A stretch of DNA of 64,000 nucleotides. Origin: CAIYRG01 sp964494505 (GTDB taxonomy: Bacteria; Pseudomonadota; Alphaproteobacteria; Micropepsales; Micropepsaceae). The stretch covers positions 1-64,000 of the forward strand of contig CAZBRO010000027.1 in NCBI GenBank assembly GCA_964494505.1. Direction: 5' to 3'. Of the stretch, positions 8,254-17,015 are shown piece by piece; positions within the stretch are counted from its first letter, which is position 1; each line of letters begins with the position of its first letter. Both the position numbers and the translations under genes were made by a program. Below the pieces are notes generated by a model, which had not been told where the DNA came from, did no database searches, and saw only the letters and a list, made by a program, of their open reading frames with translations.

Positions 8254-9281
8254 CGCGTGCGTGTGACCTTCTCAAGATGGCGCGGCCGGTCCGCGTCGAT
8301 GCCCCTCAGTTTCGCCAATTGCGGCAGCGCCGCATAGAAGCTTTGGATGGCGCAGATGGCATCGGCTTCCGGCTGTTCGGGCGGCAACGCCGGCAAGCGC
8401 CCCTCGCCCGCGCCGGGTTCGACCGTGAAAACGGCGGCGTGCTGGCGTTTCAAATCGGCCGCAAGCGCGACCAGAGCATCGGCTGCGGCATCGCCCGGCA
8501 TGAACATCAGTATCGGATAATTCGGCGCCACCAGCGTGATGGGCCCGTGCCGGAATTCCGCACCGCTATAGCCTTCGGCGTGCAGATTGCACGTCTCCTT
8601 CAGTTTCAGGGCCGCCTCGCGTGCGATGGCCAAGGTCGGCCCCCGCCCAATGGTCATCAGGTTGGACGCGTGCGCCACCGTTCCGCACCAGCCGTTCCAA
8701 TCGAGCAAAGCTGCGGCCGCCAACCGATCCGGCAAATGCAAGATCGCCGCCGCGAGGTTTGTGACTTCGCCCCATGCCGCGGTCAGCCGCAGGATCGCCG
8801 CCAATGTGGCGATGAAGGTCTTGGTCGCCGCGACGCTCCGTTCGGGGCCTGCGCAAATCGGCAGCACGATGTCGCTCGCCTGCGCCAGCGCGCTGTCCGT
8901 CACGTTGACCAGTGCGACCGTGCACGCGCCCGCCCGCTTGGCCGATTTCGTCTGCTCGATCAGATCGAAGCTGGCGCCCGATTGCGACACGGCAAGGAAG
9001 AGCTGGTCCTTGAGCTTGAGGTCGCGGTGGTAAACCGTGGCGATACTGGGCGCGGCCGCGGCCACCGGAATCCCCAGATGCCGCTCGATCGCGTGCTTGG
9101 CGAAGGCGGCTGCGTGCGCCGAGCTCCCCCGCGCGCAGGTCACCACGACCTGAGGCGGTTTGGCCTTCAGCCGCTCCACCAGCTCGTTCAGCGGCTGGGC
9201 CAGCGCCGTCTCCTGCCGCCGGACCGCCTCAGGCGCCTGCCGGATTTCCGCGGCAAGCTGGATAGACTCTTCCGCTCCCAT
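8250..9281 (-). CDS. SIS-domain glucosamine-6-phosphate deaminase (NagB-II type)
   Basis: This protein of about 343 residues has two SIS sugar-isomerase domains, like the isomerase half of glucosamine-6-phosphate synthase but without the glutaminase half. Motifs include CARGSSAHAA (first SIS), SQSGASFD and ETCNLHAEGYSGAEFRHGP. NagB-II enzymes convert glucosamine-6-phosphate to fructose-6-phosphate and ammonia, which fits the adjoining nagA and murQ. The ATG at 9281 has AAGAGGGT just upstream and is preferred over 9323. A synthase-like or other aldose isomerase activity is the alternative. Confidence 0.88.
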   Translation of the reverse strand: MGAEESIQLAAEIRQAPEAVRRQETALAQPLNELVERLKAKPPQVVVTCARGSSAHAAAFAKHAIERHLGIPVAAAAPSIATVYHRDLKLKDQLFLAVSQSGASFDLIEQTKSAKRAGACTVALVNVTDSALAQASDIVLPICAGPERSVAATKTFIATLAAILRLTAAWGEVTNLAAAILHLPDRLAAAALLDWNGWCGTVAHASNLMTIGRGPTLAIAREAALKLKETCNLHAEGYSGAEFRHGPITLVAPNYPILMFMPGDAAADALVALAADLKRQHAAVFTVEPGAGEGRLPALPPEQPEADAICAIQSFYAALPQLAKLRGIDADRPRHLEKVTRTR

Positions 9282-9392
9282 ATTTACCCTCTTGCCGGGT
9301 TGGGTTGGCTGGAACTTTGACACTATGTTTCAGCGTGAACGCGGCAAAGCCAAAAGGGCTTCCCGCGCGTTCCAAAAAGTAGAGGTGCAGTC
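9282..9392. promoter_or_regulatory. Divergent promoter region, amino-sugar genes
   Basis: This short region of about 110 bases separates the murQ start from the divergent SIS-nagA operon and must contain promoters for both directions. No clear palindromic operator was recognised and no GntR, RpiR or LacI regulator gene adjoins it. Confidence 0.4.
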
Positions 9393-10289
9393 ATAGAAAC
9401 CGAACGCCCAAGCCCCCGCTATTCGGCCATCGATCTGTGGGAACCCGCCGACGTGCTGGACGCCATGATCGAAGGCCAGTTTGCGGCCGTGGCGTCGGTG
9501 CGCGCCGCCCGCGGTTCCATCGAGCAGGCGGTCGCCACGATGGAACTGCGCCTGGCAGAAGGCGGGCGGCTCGTCTATGCGGGAGCGGGCACCTCCGGGC
9601 GGCTGGCCGTTCAGGACGGGGCCGAGCTGATGCCGACCTTTTCCTGGCCGGCCAACCGCCTGATCCTGCTGATTGCGGGCGGCAGCCAGGCGCTGCTCCA
9701 GGCGGTCGAGGGGGCAGAGGACGAAGCCGGGCAGGCGCTGGCGCTGGTCAGGGAGCACGGAATCGGCGCGGACGACGTGCTGATCGCCGCTGCTGCGAGC
9801 GGCACCACGCCCTTCACGCTCGCCTGCTTGCGCGGGGCCAAGGCGGCGGGCGCGCTCACCGTGGGGCTCGCCAACAATCCGGGCACGCCGCTCTTGGCTG
9901 AGGCGGATCACGCGATCTTCCTCGACACGGGTGCGGAACCCATCGCGGGCTCGACGCGCATGAAGGCCGGCACCGCGCAGCGAATCGCGCTGAGCCTCCT
10001 CTCGTCGCTGCTCATGATCCGGCTCGGCCGGGTCTATGAGGGTCTGATGGTGGACGTCCAGGCGACGAACCAGAAGCTCGCCCGCCGTAGCGAGGCCATA
10101 CTGACCCATCTGACGGGCCGCAGCGGCGAGGAGGCGGCCGACGCTCTCACCCGCGCCGAGGGCAGCGTGAAGCTCGCCATGCTGCTGCTCCAGGGCTGCC
10201 GGCCAGAAGAGGGCAAGGCGCTGCTCGACCGCTGTGGCGGAAGACTCCGGACGGCACTTGCGGAACTTCGGCGGGCGGACGGCGCCTAA
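9393..10289 (+). CDS. murQ: N-acetylmuramic acid-6-phosphate etherase
   Basis: MurQ cleaves the lactyl ether of MurNAc-6-phosphate to give GlcNAc-6-phosphate during cell-wall recycling. The SIS fold is seen in GAGTSGRLAVQDGAE, and SGTTPFTL and GSTRMKAGTAQR further on. The first standard start in frame is GTG at 9453, but the conserved MurQ N-terminus (PRYSAIDLW..) lies upstream. Reading from ATA at 9393 gives 298 residues, the normal family length, with AGAGGTG at 9381-9387 correctly spaced. No ATG, GTG or TTG exists in frame there. Divergent from the deaminase-nagA operon. Confidence 0.9.
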   Translation: METERPSPRYSAIDLWEPADVLDAMIEGQFAAVASVRAARGSIEQAVATMELRLAEGGRLVYAGAGTSGRLAVQDGAELMPTFSWPANRLILLIAGGSQALLQAVEGAEDEAGQALALVREHGIGADDVLIAAAASGTTPFTLACLRGAKAAGALTVGLANNPGTPLLAEADHAIFLDTGAEPIAGSTRMKAGTAQRIALSLLSSLLMIRLGRVYEGLMVDVQATNQKLARRSEAILTHLTGRSGEEAADALTRAEGSVKLAMLLLQGCRPEEGKALLDRCGGRLRTALAELRRADGA

Positions 10290-10413
10290 ATTATTATTCG
10301 GCCGCGCCAAACAATCCCTTCGCCGCCGCTGCCCTTATCGAACGCCATCGCCTGCTCCATATTGCAGCCAGCAACATGAACAGCGGAGGACCAGGGTGGT
10401 CCAATCCCAAACT

Positions 10414-11313
10414 ATGACCAGAGACAGCACCGCAATGCTCACGGATTTGCCGGAGGCCAAGCGCGTGCTGGAAGTTCGTACGCCCCCACGCGGCCATTGG
10501 GTGGGCGACGGGTTTCCCGTCCGCACCATCTTCGCCTACGACAATGCGGCTCAAGCGAGCCCCTTCCTGCTGATGGATTATGCCGGGCCCTATCAATTTC
10601 CCCCGTCCGACAAACGGCGCGGCGTGGGCGAACACCCCCATCGCGGTTTCGAGACCGTGACCATCCTCTATAGCGGCGAGGTCGAGCACCGCGATTCCGG
10701 AGGCGGCGGCGGCAAAATCGGCCCCGGCGACGTGCAGTGGATGACCGCGGGCTCAGGGGTGGTGCATGAGGAGATGCACTCGTGGGATTACACCAAGAGC
10801 GGCGGCGCGTTCGAGGCGATCCAGCTCTGGGTCAATCTGCCCAAGCGGCTGAAGATGACGGCGCCGAAATACCAGACGCTGCTCGCAAGCGACATTCCTG
10901 ATGTGGCACTGCCCAACGATGCGGGCCACGTGCGCGTCATCACGGGCGCATTCGACGCCGCCAAGGGCCCGGCCGAAACCTTCACGCCGATCAATCTCTG
11001 GGATGTGCGGCTGAAGTCCGGGCACGCGGCATCTTTCACAGTGCCTGCCGGGCACACGGCGACCGTGTTCGTCATGCACGGCAAAGTGGCCGTGAATGGC
11101 AGAGTCGCGCACGAAGCGGAATTCGTCGTACTCGACCGCAAGGGAGAGGGCATTCGCATCGATGCCGAATCCGATGCGACCCTGCTCGTGCTTTCCGGCG
11201 AGCCCATCGACGAACCGGTGTTCGGGTATGGCCCGTTCGTGATGAACAATGAGGGCGAAATCCGCCAGGCCATGCTGGACTATCAGTCCGGCCGCATGGG
11301 CCATCTGAAATAA
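10414..11313 (+). CDS. Pirin family protein
   Basis: This bicupin protein of about 299 residues has the pirin N-terminal metal site GEHPHRGFETVT and a downstream His/Glu pair in VVHEEMHS, then a pirin C-terminal domain. Bacterial pirins are cytosolic metalloproteins, some with quercetinase activity and some that modulate central enzymes. The specific role is not readable. ATG 10414 is chosen; ATG 10435 is a close alternative, and no strong ribosome-binding site separates them. It follows murQ by about 125 bases and is probably independent. Confidence 0.9.
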   Translation: MTRDSTAMLTDLPEAKRVLEVRTPPRGHWVGDGFPVRTIFAYDNAAQASPFLLMDYAGPYQFPPSDKRRGVGEHPHRGFETVTILYSGEVEHRDSGGGGGKIGPGDVQWMTAGSGVVHEEMHSWDYTKSGGAFEAIQLWVNLPKRLKMTAPKYQTLLASDIPDVALPNDAGHVRVITGAFDAAKGPAETFTPINLWDVRLKSGHAASFTVPAGHTATVFVMHGKVAVNGRVAHEAEFVVLDRKGEGIRIDAESDATLLVLSGEPIDEPVFGYGPFVMNNEGEIRQAMLDYQSGRMGHLK

Positions 11314-12246
11314 TCATCCCGCGCCAGCGCGGCGCTCCGAGCGGGCGCCGCCGCTGCGCAAGTTTTCTTTCAGGAATTCGATCAGCGCTTGCAGGGCCGC
11401 GGGATTCTGCCTCCGGCTTGGGTAATAGAGGTAGAACGCGTCCGGCGGCGGCGCCCAGTCCTCCAGGAGCGAGACCAGCTTGCGCTCCGCGAGCAAGTTC
11501 TGCGCGTAGAGATCGGCCGTATAGAACACGCCAGCGCCATCGGCCGTCAGACTCACGCCCAGACGCGGATCGCTGGTGACGACCGAACCATCGACCGCTA
11601 CCTCCAGCCGCTTGCCTTTGCGCTCGAAGCGCCAGGGCAAAATGCCTCCGCCGGGAAAGCGGAAACGGATGCAATTGTGGTCGCGCAGATCCTGCGGCTC
11701 AGTGGGCGTGCCCTGCTCGGCCAGATAGGCCGGAGAGGCCACCGTGACGATGCGGATATCGCCACTCACGCGCACGGCCACCATATCGCGCTCGACGCGC
11801 TGACCCATGCGAATGCCGGCATCGAAACGCTCCGCCACGATGTCCTGCAGCGCGGTCTCTGCCAGGACTTCCATCCTGACGTCCCTGTACTGCGCCAGAA
11901 AGCGGGCGAGCAGCGGCGCCAGCAGAAACTCGGACGCGGGCGGCAGAACCGTGAGCCGCAGCAGACCGCAGGGGCGGTCGCGAAAATCGTTGATCGATTC
12001 GAGCGCCTTGTCATAATCGTCGAGCACGGGCCGCAAGCGGTCGAGCAGCCTCTCGCCGACCGCCGTCAACCCGACGCTTCGAGTCGTGCGATTGAGCAAG
12101 CGTACGCCCAGCCCGTCCTCCAGGCTGCGGATCGCCTGACTGAGGGTCGCAGTGGAAATACCGAGCTGCTGGGCGGCCTTGGTGAAGCTCTTCTGTTCAG
12201 CCACCGCAACGAAGGCCGACAATTCGGCGAATTGGGTTCCGCGCAT
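11314..12246 (-). CDS. LysR-family transcriptional regulator
   Basis: This 310-residue regulator has an N-terminal winged helix-turn-helix (about 1-65; FTKAAQQLGISTATLSQAI then RLLNRTTRS) and a substrate-binding co-inducer domain. It is divergent from the azoreductase gene with 98 bases between them, the classic arrangement for a LysR protein controlling its neighbour. The inducer is unknown; quinones or other electrophiles would suit an azoreductase target. Confidence 0.93.
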   Translation of the reverse strand: MRGTQFAELSAFVAVAEQKSFTKAAQQLGISTATLSQAIRSLEDGLGVRLLNRTTRSVGLTAVGERLLDRLRPVLDDYDKALESINDFRDRPCGLLRLTVLPPASEFLLAPLLARFLAQYRDVRMEVLAETALQDIVAERFDAGIRMGQRVERDMVAVRVSGDIRIVTVASPAYLAEQGTPTEPQDLRDHNCIRFRFPGGGILPWRFERKGKRLEVAVDGSVVTSDPRLGVSLTADGAGVFYTADLYAQNLLAERKLVSLLEDWAPPPDAFYLYYPSRRQNPAALQALIEFLKENLRSGGARSERRAGAG

Positions 12247-12270
12247 TGTTCGGCTCCATCGAAGAGGTCG

Positions 12271-12286
12271 TTCGGATTATACGGAA
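12271..12286. promoter_or_regulatory. Candidate LysR operator (TTC-N10-GAA)
   Basis: The LysR-azoreductase intergenic region contains TTCGGATTATACGGAA, a partial dyad with an AT-rich centre of the kind bound by LysR proteins. It lies 25 bases upstream of the lysR start and about 60 bases upstream of the azoreductase ATG. Only this one copy was noticed. Confidence 0.35.
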
Positions 12287-12344
12287 TTATCTGAAAGCCG
12301 CCCAGCCACCACCTTCTTCCCTGCAAACAGTGCAGGGGTCTTTC

Positions 12345-12965
12345 ATGAGCAACGTCCTTTTCGTCACGTCGAGTATGTTCGGCGAACAATCCAAATCGCG
12401 CGGGCTCGGGCTTGAGCTTATCGAGCGCTGGCGGAACGCCGCCCCGGCAACGCGCGTGACCGTCCGCGACACCAATGCGATTCCGCATTTCAGCGGCGAA
12501 TTGCTGGGCGCACTGATGACGCCCGCCGACAAGCGCACGGCGGAACAGGCGGCCCTCGTCGCGGGAGCCGACGCCCTGATCGCCGAAGTTGAGGCGGCCG
12601 ATACGATTGTCATCGCCGCGCCAATGTACAATTTCACCATCCCCTCGACGCTGAAGGCCTGGCTCGACCACATCGCGCGCGCCGGGCGGACCTTCCGCTA
12701 CACGGCGTCCGGCCCGGAAGGGCTGCTCAAGGGCAAGAAGGTGTTCATCGCCAGTGCGCGAGGCGGTTTCTATGCCGATGGGCCGGCAAAGCCGATGGAT
12801 TTCCAGGAACCTTATCTGCGCGCGATGCTGGGTTTTCTCGGACTCGATGACGTGACCTTCGTTCATGCCGAAGGCCAGGCGGTCAGCCCCGAAGCCGCGG
12901 CGAACGGTCTCCTCAAGGCACGCGAAACCGTCGCCGCGTTGTTCCCCTTGAAACAGGCCGCCTAG
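12345..12965 (+). CDS. azoR: FMN-dependent NADH-azoreductase
   Basis: This 206-residue flavodoxin-like oxidoreductase reduces azo bonds and quinones with NADH. Recognisable elements are the N-terminal VLFVTSSMF strand and phosphate loop, the FMN-contacting APMYNFTIPSTLKAWLDH segment, and ASARGGFY. The length matches AzoR. ATG 12345 starts the flavodoxin fold directly. The stop overlaps that of the convergent HdeD gene in a shared CTAG. Probably controlled by the divergent LysR protein. Confidence 0.93.
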   Translation: MSNVLFVTSSMFGEQSKSRGLGLELIERWRNAAPATRVTVRDTNAIPHFSGELLGALMTPADKRTAEQAALVAGADALIAEVEAADTIVIAAPMYNFTIPSTLKAWLDHIARAGRTFRYTASGPEGLLKGKKVFIASARGGFYADGPAKPMDFQEPYLRAMLGFLGLDDVTFVHAEGQAVSPEAAANGLLKARETVAALFPLKQAA

Positions 12966-13540
12966 CGCGGCGCGCCTTGGCGGGCTTCCAGCGCCATCGC
13001 GATGAGCGAAATTCCACCGAAAGCAAAATCGATCCCGATGAACAAGCCGAGCGCCCACAACGCGCCGGCCGGCAGAATCCAGACGATGATCCCCGCCAGC
13101 ACGATGTCGATGAGGCCGTTCACCAGCAGCCAGCCCCATCGCCCCGGCATGGCAGTCCGATGTTCGTAGGCGAACATCATCGAGGCGATGCCTTCGGCCA
13201 CCAGATAGGCTGCAAGCACGATGGTGAGCGAAATCGCCCCGGCGATCGGCCAGCCGATGAGTACGAGGCCGGCGATGATCGTGACGGCGGCCGAGACTAG
13301 GGACCACCAGAAGCCTGGCGCATGCCGGTGCATCAGGGTCGTCGCAGCGCCCACGATGCCGCCGACCAGAAACAGCCAACCTAGAAAGATCGCGACCGCC
13401 AATGTGGCGAGCACCGGGACCACAATCGCGGCCGCGCCGAGCACGATCAGCACAATTCCTTCGATCAGGAACAGCTTCCAATGTTCCCTGATCGATTCCG
13501 GCCAGAGAGCCGTCGGAGCGGGATGATGCACGTCAGTCAT
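12962..13540 (-). CDS. HdeD-like multi-pass membrane protein (DUF308)
   Basis: This 192-residue protein has six predicted hydrophobic segments in three pairs, as in HdeD, an acid-resistance membrane protein of enterobacteria. The start has AGGAGG just upstream. Family members are often stress-related, but biochemical function is unknown. Transcription converges with azoR. Confidence 0.88.
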   Translation of the reverse strand: MTDVHHPAPTALWPESIREHWKLFLIEGIVLIVLGAAAIVVPVLATLAVAIFLGWLFLVGGIVGAATTLMHRHAPGFWWSLVSAAVTIIAGLVLIGWPIAGAISLTIVLAAYLVAEGIASMMFAYEHRTAMPGRWGWLLVNGLIDIVLAGIIVWILPAGALWALGLFIGIDFAFGGISLIAMALEARQGAPR

Positions 13541-13656
13541 GTTCGCCTCCTGGGAAAACCGTGGGAACCGTTCGGCTGTACGAACGTATCTGGGCGCCTG
13601 CGCGTTCCACCCTTGAACATTGCGATAAGGAAACTTGAGGGCAGGCGCGCCCGAGG

Positions 13657-14574
13657 TCAGCCCAATTTGCCGACGTGACCTTCCAGCGCGGCCCAGGCCT
13701 TGGCTCCCAGCCGCTCCTTCCAGCGGCTGTAGAAATCGGCCAGCGGCGCGCGGAATCCCGACGTGTCGGCCGTATTGAAGATCATGCCTCGCTTGGTGAG
13801 CGCATCCTGAAGAGAAGCGTTCAGCGCCGAGTTATCCGCCCGCTGCAGCCGCACATATTTGACGGCGTTGCGTTCGATCGCGTCCCGCACGTCGCCGGGC
13901 AATTTCCGCCACATCGCAAAGTTGGCGAGCAGATTGTAGCCCGACCACATATGCGCGGTGAGGCTCACGTAACGCTGCACCTCATAGAGCTTGAATCCGT
14001 CGACGATGGCGAGCGGGTTCTCCTGCCCCTCCACCATGCCGCTCTTGAGCGCGTCATAAAGCTTGTTGGTGTTGATCGAAACCGGCTCCGCCCCCAGCGA
14101 TTTAAAGCAATCGACGAACATCTGGCTCGCCGGAACCCGCAATTTCATACCGCGAAGATCGGCCACGCTGCGCACGGGATGAGTGGAACTCGTGATGTGC
14201 CGGAAGCCATTCTCGAAGCACGCCTTGGGCAGCGCATAAATGCCCTTGGCCATGGCGTCCTGGCGCAGAAGATCGCCGAGGTCGCCATCGAGCGCGGCAT
14301 AGACCTGCCGGCTGTCGCGGAACGCAAACGGCAGACCCTGGATGTCGGCAATCGGCACCACCTCGTCCAGGATGCCGCCCATGAGCGTGTAGAATTCGAG
14401 TTCACCCGAGACCAGCATGTCGCGGGCCTGCGGATCGCCGCCGGGAATCTTGTCGTTTTCGGCAAACGTCCGGACCCGGATTTTTCCGCCGGTCTCCTGC
14501 TCCACCTGGGTCCACATTTCCTTCAGGCGCTTGTCGAGGGGCGTGCCTTCGGTCTGGTTGTGGAATTGGCGCAT
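13657..14574 (-). CDS. TRAP-type C4-dicarboxylate binding protein (DctP), lacking signal peptide
   Basis: This 305-residue protein matches the mature domain of DctP-type periplasmic binding proteins: FHNQTEGTPLDKRLKEMW at the N-terminus, then LRGMKLRVPASQMF and YDALKSGMVEGQENPL, with the ligand-binding Arg in LRVP. The family normally carries a signal peptide of about 25 residues. Here an in-frame TAG at 14623-14625 lies 16 codons upstream, with no start codon between it and the ATG. No DctQ or DctM membrane genes are near. It is therefore an orphan, probably unable to reach the periplasm. Confidence 0.8.
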   Translation of the reverse strand: MRQFHNQTEGTPLDKRLKEMWTQVEQETGGKIRVRTFAENDKIPGGDPQARDMLVSGELEFYTLMGGILDEVVPIADIQGLPFAFRDSRQVYAALDGDLGDLLRQDAMAKGIYALPKACFENGFRHITSSTHPVRSVADLRGMKLRVPASQMFVDCFKSLGAEPVSINTNKLYDALKSGMVEGQENPLAIVDGFKLYEVQRYVSLTAHMWSGYNLLANFAMWRKLPGDVRDAIERNAVKYVRLQRADNSALNASLQDALTKRGMIFNTADTSGFRAPLADFYSRWKERLGAKAWAALEGHVGKLG

Positions 14575-14709
14575 CTCGATGGGAGCCGCCGCCCGCGCAC
14601 GGCGTGTCGAAACGTGCAGGGCCTAGAGTCGCACGAAAGGCGGGCTCCGCTCAATCGCGGCCGCCCGCCTCTGCGCAATTACCAAAATCAGGCCCAAATC
14701 AGGCCGAGA

Positions 14710-15174
14710 TCACGGACGGATATAGACGTAGCCCTGCTCCTGCAACTCGGCCACCCGCACGATGCCGGCCGGAACCACGCCGACGCCCGGAAGCGGCGTA
14801 ATCTCGTGGCCTTCGCGCTTCTCGGCTGCGGCCTTCGCATTGCCGCACATGCTGAGCACGATGCCCGGAATCGCTTTCTTCACGGCTTCGATGCGGTCCT
14901 TCACCGGCGATTTGTCATCGCGGAACATGGTGATGCCGGGGCCATAGGCGACGATCTCCACCTGGAACTGTTCGCCGCGCTTGTCGTAAAGGGCCTTTGC
15001 GTTCATCGCGTTGCCGATTGCGAGGTTCATGCCCTCTTCGTCCTCGCGCGAAACCTGGATGACCATCTTGTGCAGCTTGGGCGTGTTCTGCGATTGGGCG
15101 GTGTGCATACCGGCAAGGAAAACCGGGATCATCAAGGCGACGACCGCGAAAACGGCGCGGATGGATTTGAACAT
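14710..15174 (-). CDS. Exported DsrE-family protein
   Basis: This 154-residue protein has a signal peptide (about 1-29, cleavage after AQS) and a DsrE/DsrF-like fold: KMVIQVSREDEEGMNLAIGNA, then VEIVAYGPGI, and a single conserved Cys in SMCGN. DsrE-type proteins bind or relay persulfide sulfur; exported versions are less understood. It is divergent from a second exported DsrE-like gene with which it shares a VPAGIVxV..QExGY C-terminal motif. A role in periplasmic sulfur handling is inferred from the TsdA and TSUP neighbours. Confidence 0.8.
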   Translation of the reverse strand: MFKSIRAVFAVVALMIPVFLAGMHTAQSQNTPKLHKMVIQVSREDEEGMNLAIGNAMNAKALYDKRGEQFQVEIVAYGPGITMFRDDKSPVKDRIEAVKKAIPGIVLSMCGNAKAAAEKREGHEITPLPGVGVVPAGIVRVAELQEQGYVYIRP

Positions 15175-15306
15175 CGGGCTCTCCCTAAAAATGGCGCGCT
15201 AAGGTAGAAGCGGCGGCCAGCATCTACAAGCCTGAAGTGGAAATTGTACGGCTTTCGCCGTAAACTATAAAAACGTAGGTCCTCAAGCCGGCAGGGAGGG
15301 TATCCG
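15175..15306. promoter_or_regulatory. Divergent promoter region of the sulfur module
   Basis: This region of 132 bases separates the two exported DsrE-like genes. It includes the relatively AT-rich GTAAACTATAAAAACG at about 15260 and a GGAGGG ribosome-binding site before the rightward gene. Promoters in both directions are expected; no regulator gene adjoins. Confidence 0.4.
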
Positions 15307-16014
15307 ATGGCCGAAGCAGATTCCGGATTACCGCTGGAACGTCGTTCCTTTCTTTCGCGCATGGGCTTCGGGGTCGCGGCCCTGAGCACGGCCGCCGCCT
15401 CGGCGCTGCCTGGCCGCGCCGAGGCCGCCGCTACCGCAGGCTGGCAACCCGCCGCGCACGCGCTCGACGACTGGTTTGAGGTGCCGAACGCAAAGCACCG
15501 CTTCGTCTTCGACACCACCACGCCTTTGGCCGCGGGAGCCGCCCTCGGCTATGCCAACAATTTCTTCGCCGCAAACAAGAGCGGCTACAATCTCGAACCC
15601 GCCGACCTCGCGGTCGTCATCGTCTATCGGCATTTCTCGACGCCCTTCGCGTATACGGATGCGATCTGGACGAAATACGGGCCGGGCTTGTCGGAAGCGC
15701 TTGAATTCACCGATCCCAAGACCAAGCAGCCCCTGACCAAGAACATCTACAATTCCGGCGATTACGGCTTTGCGCTGCCGAATTTCGGCATCACGCTCGA
15801 CAAGATTGTCCAGCAGGGCGGCCGATTCGCGGTGTGCGATATGGCGACTCATTTCATCGCCGGGCTGATCGCCGACAAGACCAAGGGCGATGCGAACGCG
15901 ATCTACCAGGAACTGGCACAAAATCTGATACCCAACGCCCATCTGGTGCCGGCGGGCATCGTCGCGGTCAACCGCGCGCAAGAGCGGGGCTATGCATTCT
16001 CGTACGTGACATGA
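15307..16014 (+). CDS. Tat-exported DsrE-like protein
   Basis: This 235-residue protein has a twin-arginine signal (ERRSFLSRMGFGVAAL, cleavage near residue 40) and a DsrE-type domain with one Cys in FAVCDMATHF and the ending VPAGIVAVNRAQERGY, shared with the divergent exported DsrE-like protein. Tat export implies folding, perhaps with a cofactor, before secretion. It is first of three rightward genes, followed 26 bases later by the dihaem cytochrome and then the exporter, so it probably takes part in periplasmic sulfur-compound chemistry. Its reaction is unknown. Confidence 0.78.
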   Translation: MAEADSGLPLERRSFLSRMGFGVAALSTAAASALPGRAEAAATAGWQPAAHALDDWFEVPNAKHRFVFDTTTPLAAGAALGYANNFFAANKSGYNLEPADLAVVIVYRHFSTPFAYTDAIWTKYGPGLSEALEFTDPKTKQPLTKNIYNSGDYGFALPNFGITLDKIVQQGGRFAVCDMATHFIAGLIADKTKGDANAIYQELAQNLIPNAHLVPAGIVAVNRAQERGYAFSYVT

Positions 16015-16040
16015 TTTGACGGCTCCGGGAGAGCATTTGA

Positions 16041-17015
16041 ATGAAACGGCGAATGGTGAGTGCCGCGCTCGGCGCGGTGTTGCTTGCAGGTGCAAGTGCG
16101 GCCGTCGAGGCCCAGGCTCCCTCGGGCGAGCCCTGGCCGCAGCCCAATCCCGATCAGATTGCACCGGGCGCCATGAGGGACACGGTCCTCTACGGCCGTA
16201 AGCTGTTCAACGAGACTTACAGCGTCGTCGGGCCGGAAGTGGCGGACAAAGCCATGCGCTATGCCGGCAACAACCTCGCCTGCCAGAGCTGCCATCTGCA
16301 GGGCGGCACGCAGAAATTCGCCATTCCCATGATCGGCGTCTACGGCGTCTTCCCGACCTATATCGGCCGCGAGGACGAAGTGCGAACGCTGGAGGAGCGC
16401 ATCGAAGGCTGCATGGAGCGGAGCATGAACGGCCGCCAGCTTCCCATCGGCGGCAAGGAGATGAAGGCGCTGGTCGCCTACATCCAATTCCTCAGCACCA
16501 ACGTGCCGGTCGGCAAATCCATCGAGGGCCGCGCCTCTCCCAACCTGCCCCTGCTCGCGCGCGCGGCCGACCCGAAGCGGGGTGCGGAGGTTTACGACAA
16601 GAACTGCGCGCTCTGCCATCAGCCCGATGGCCAGGGCCAGAGAAAAGGAGCGCCCGGCGAGGCCAAAGGCTATGCCTATCCCCCGCTCTGGGGACCCGAT
16701 AGTTTCAACGATGGCGCGGGCATGCACCGGGTGATTGCGTCGGCGAGCTTCATCCACGCCAACATGCCCTTCGGGACCCATTACGATAAGCCGGCCATTT
16801 CCGCGGAAGACGCCTGGGACGTCGCCGCCTATATCAACAGCCAGCCCCGGCCCCACCGCGATCATCTGGATACGGACTATCCCAACCGCGCGCGCAAGCC
16901 CGCGGATGCGCCGTTCCCGCCCTTCGCCGACACATTCAGCCTGGAACAGCACACGCTCGGGCCGTTCAAGCCCATCATCGACGCACAAAACGCTTCGTCC
17001 CAGGCCGCGCGTTGA
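16041..17015 (+). CDS. tsdA: Dihaem c-type cytochrome, thiosulfate dehydrogenase (TsdA) type
   Basis: This 324-residue periplasmic protein has a signal peptide (1-24) and two haem-binding CxxCH motifs, CQSCH (81-85) and CALCH (189-193). Cys124 in EGCMERSMNGR sits where TsdA enzymes have the Cys ligand of the active-site haem, and the second domain carries YPPLWGPDSFNDGAGM and NMPFG (Met242 a possible ligand). TsdA joins two thiosulfates into tetrathionate, or the reverse, passing electrons to the respiratory chain. SoxA- or SoxX-like cytochromes are less likely given the motif order. Co-transcribed with the exporter gene. Confidence 0.85.
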   Translation: MKRRMVSAALGAVLLAGASAAVEAQAPSGEPWPQPNPDQIAPGAMRDTVLYGRKLFNETYSVVGPEVADKAMRYAGNNLACQSCHLQGGTQKFAIPMIGVYGVFPTYIGREDEVRTLEERIEGCMERSMNGRQLPIGGKEMKALVAYIQFLSTNVPVGKSIEGRASPNLPLLARAADPKRGAEVYDKNCALCHQPDGQGQRKGAPGEAKGYAYPPLWGPDSFNDGAGMHRVIASASFIHANMPFGTHYDKPAISAEDAWDVAAYINSQPRPHRDHLDTDYPNRARKPADAPFPPFADTFSLEQHTLGPFKPIIDAQNASSQAAR

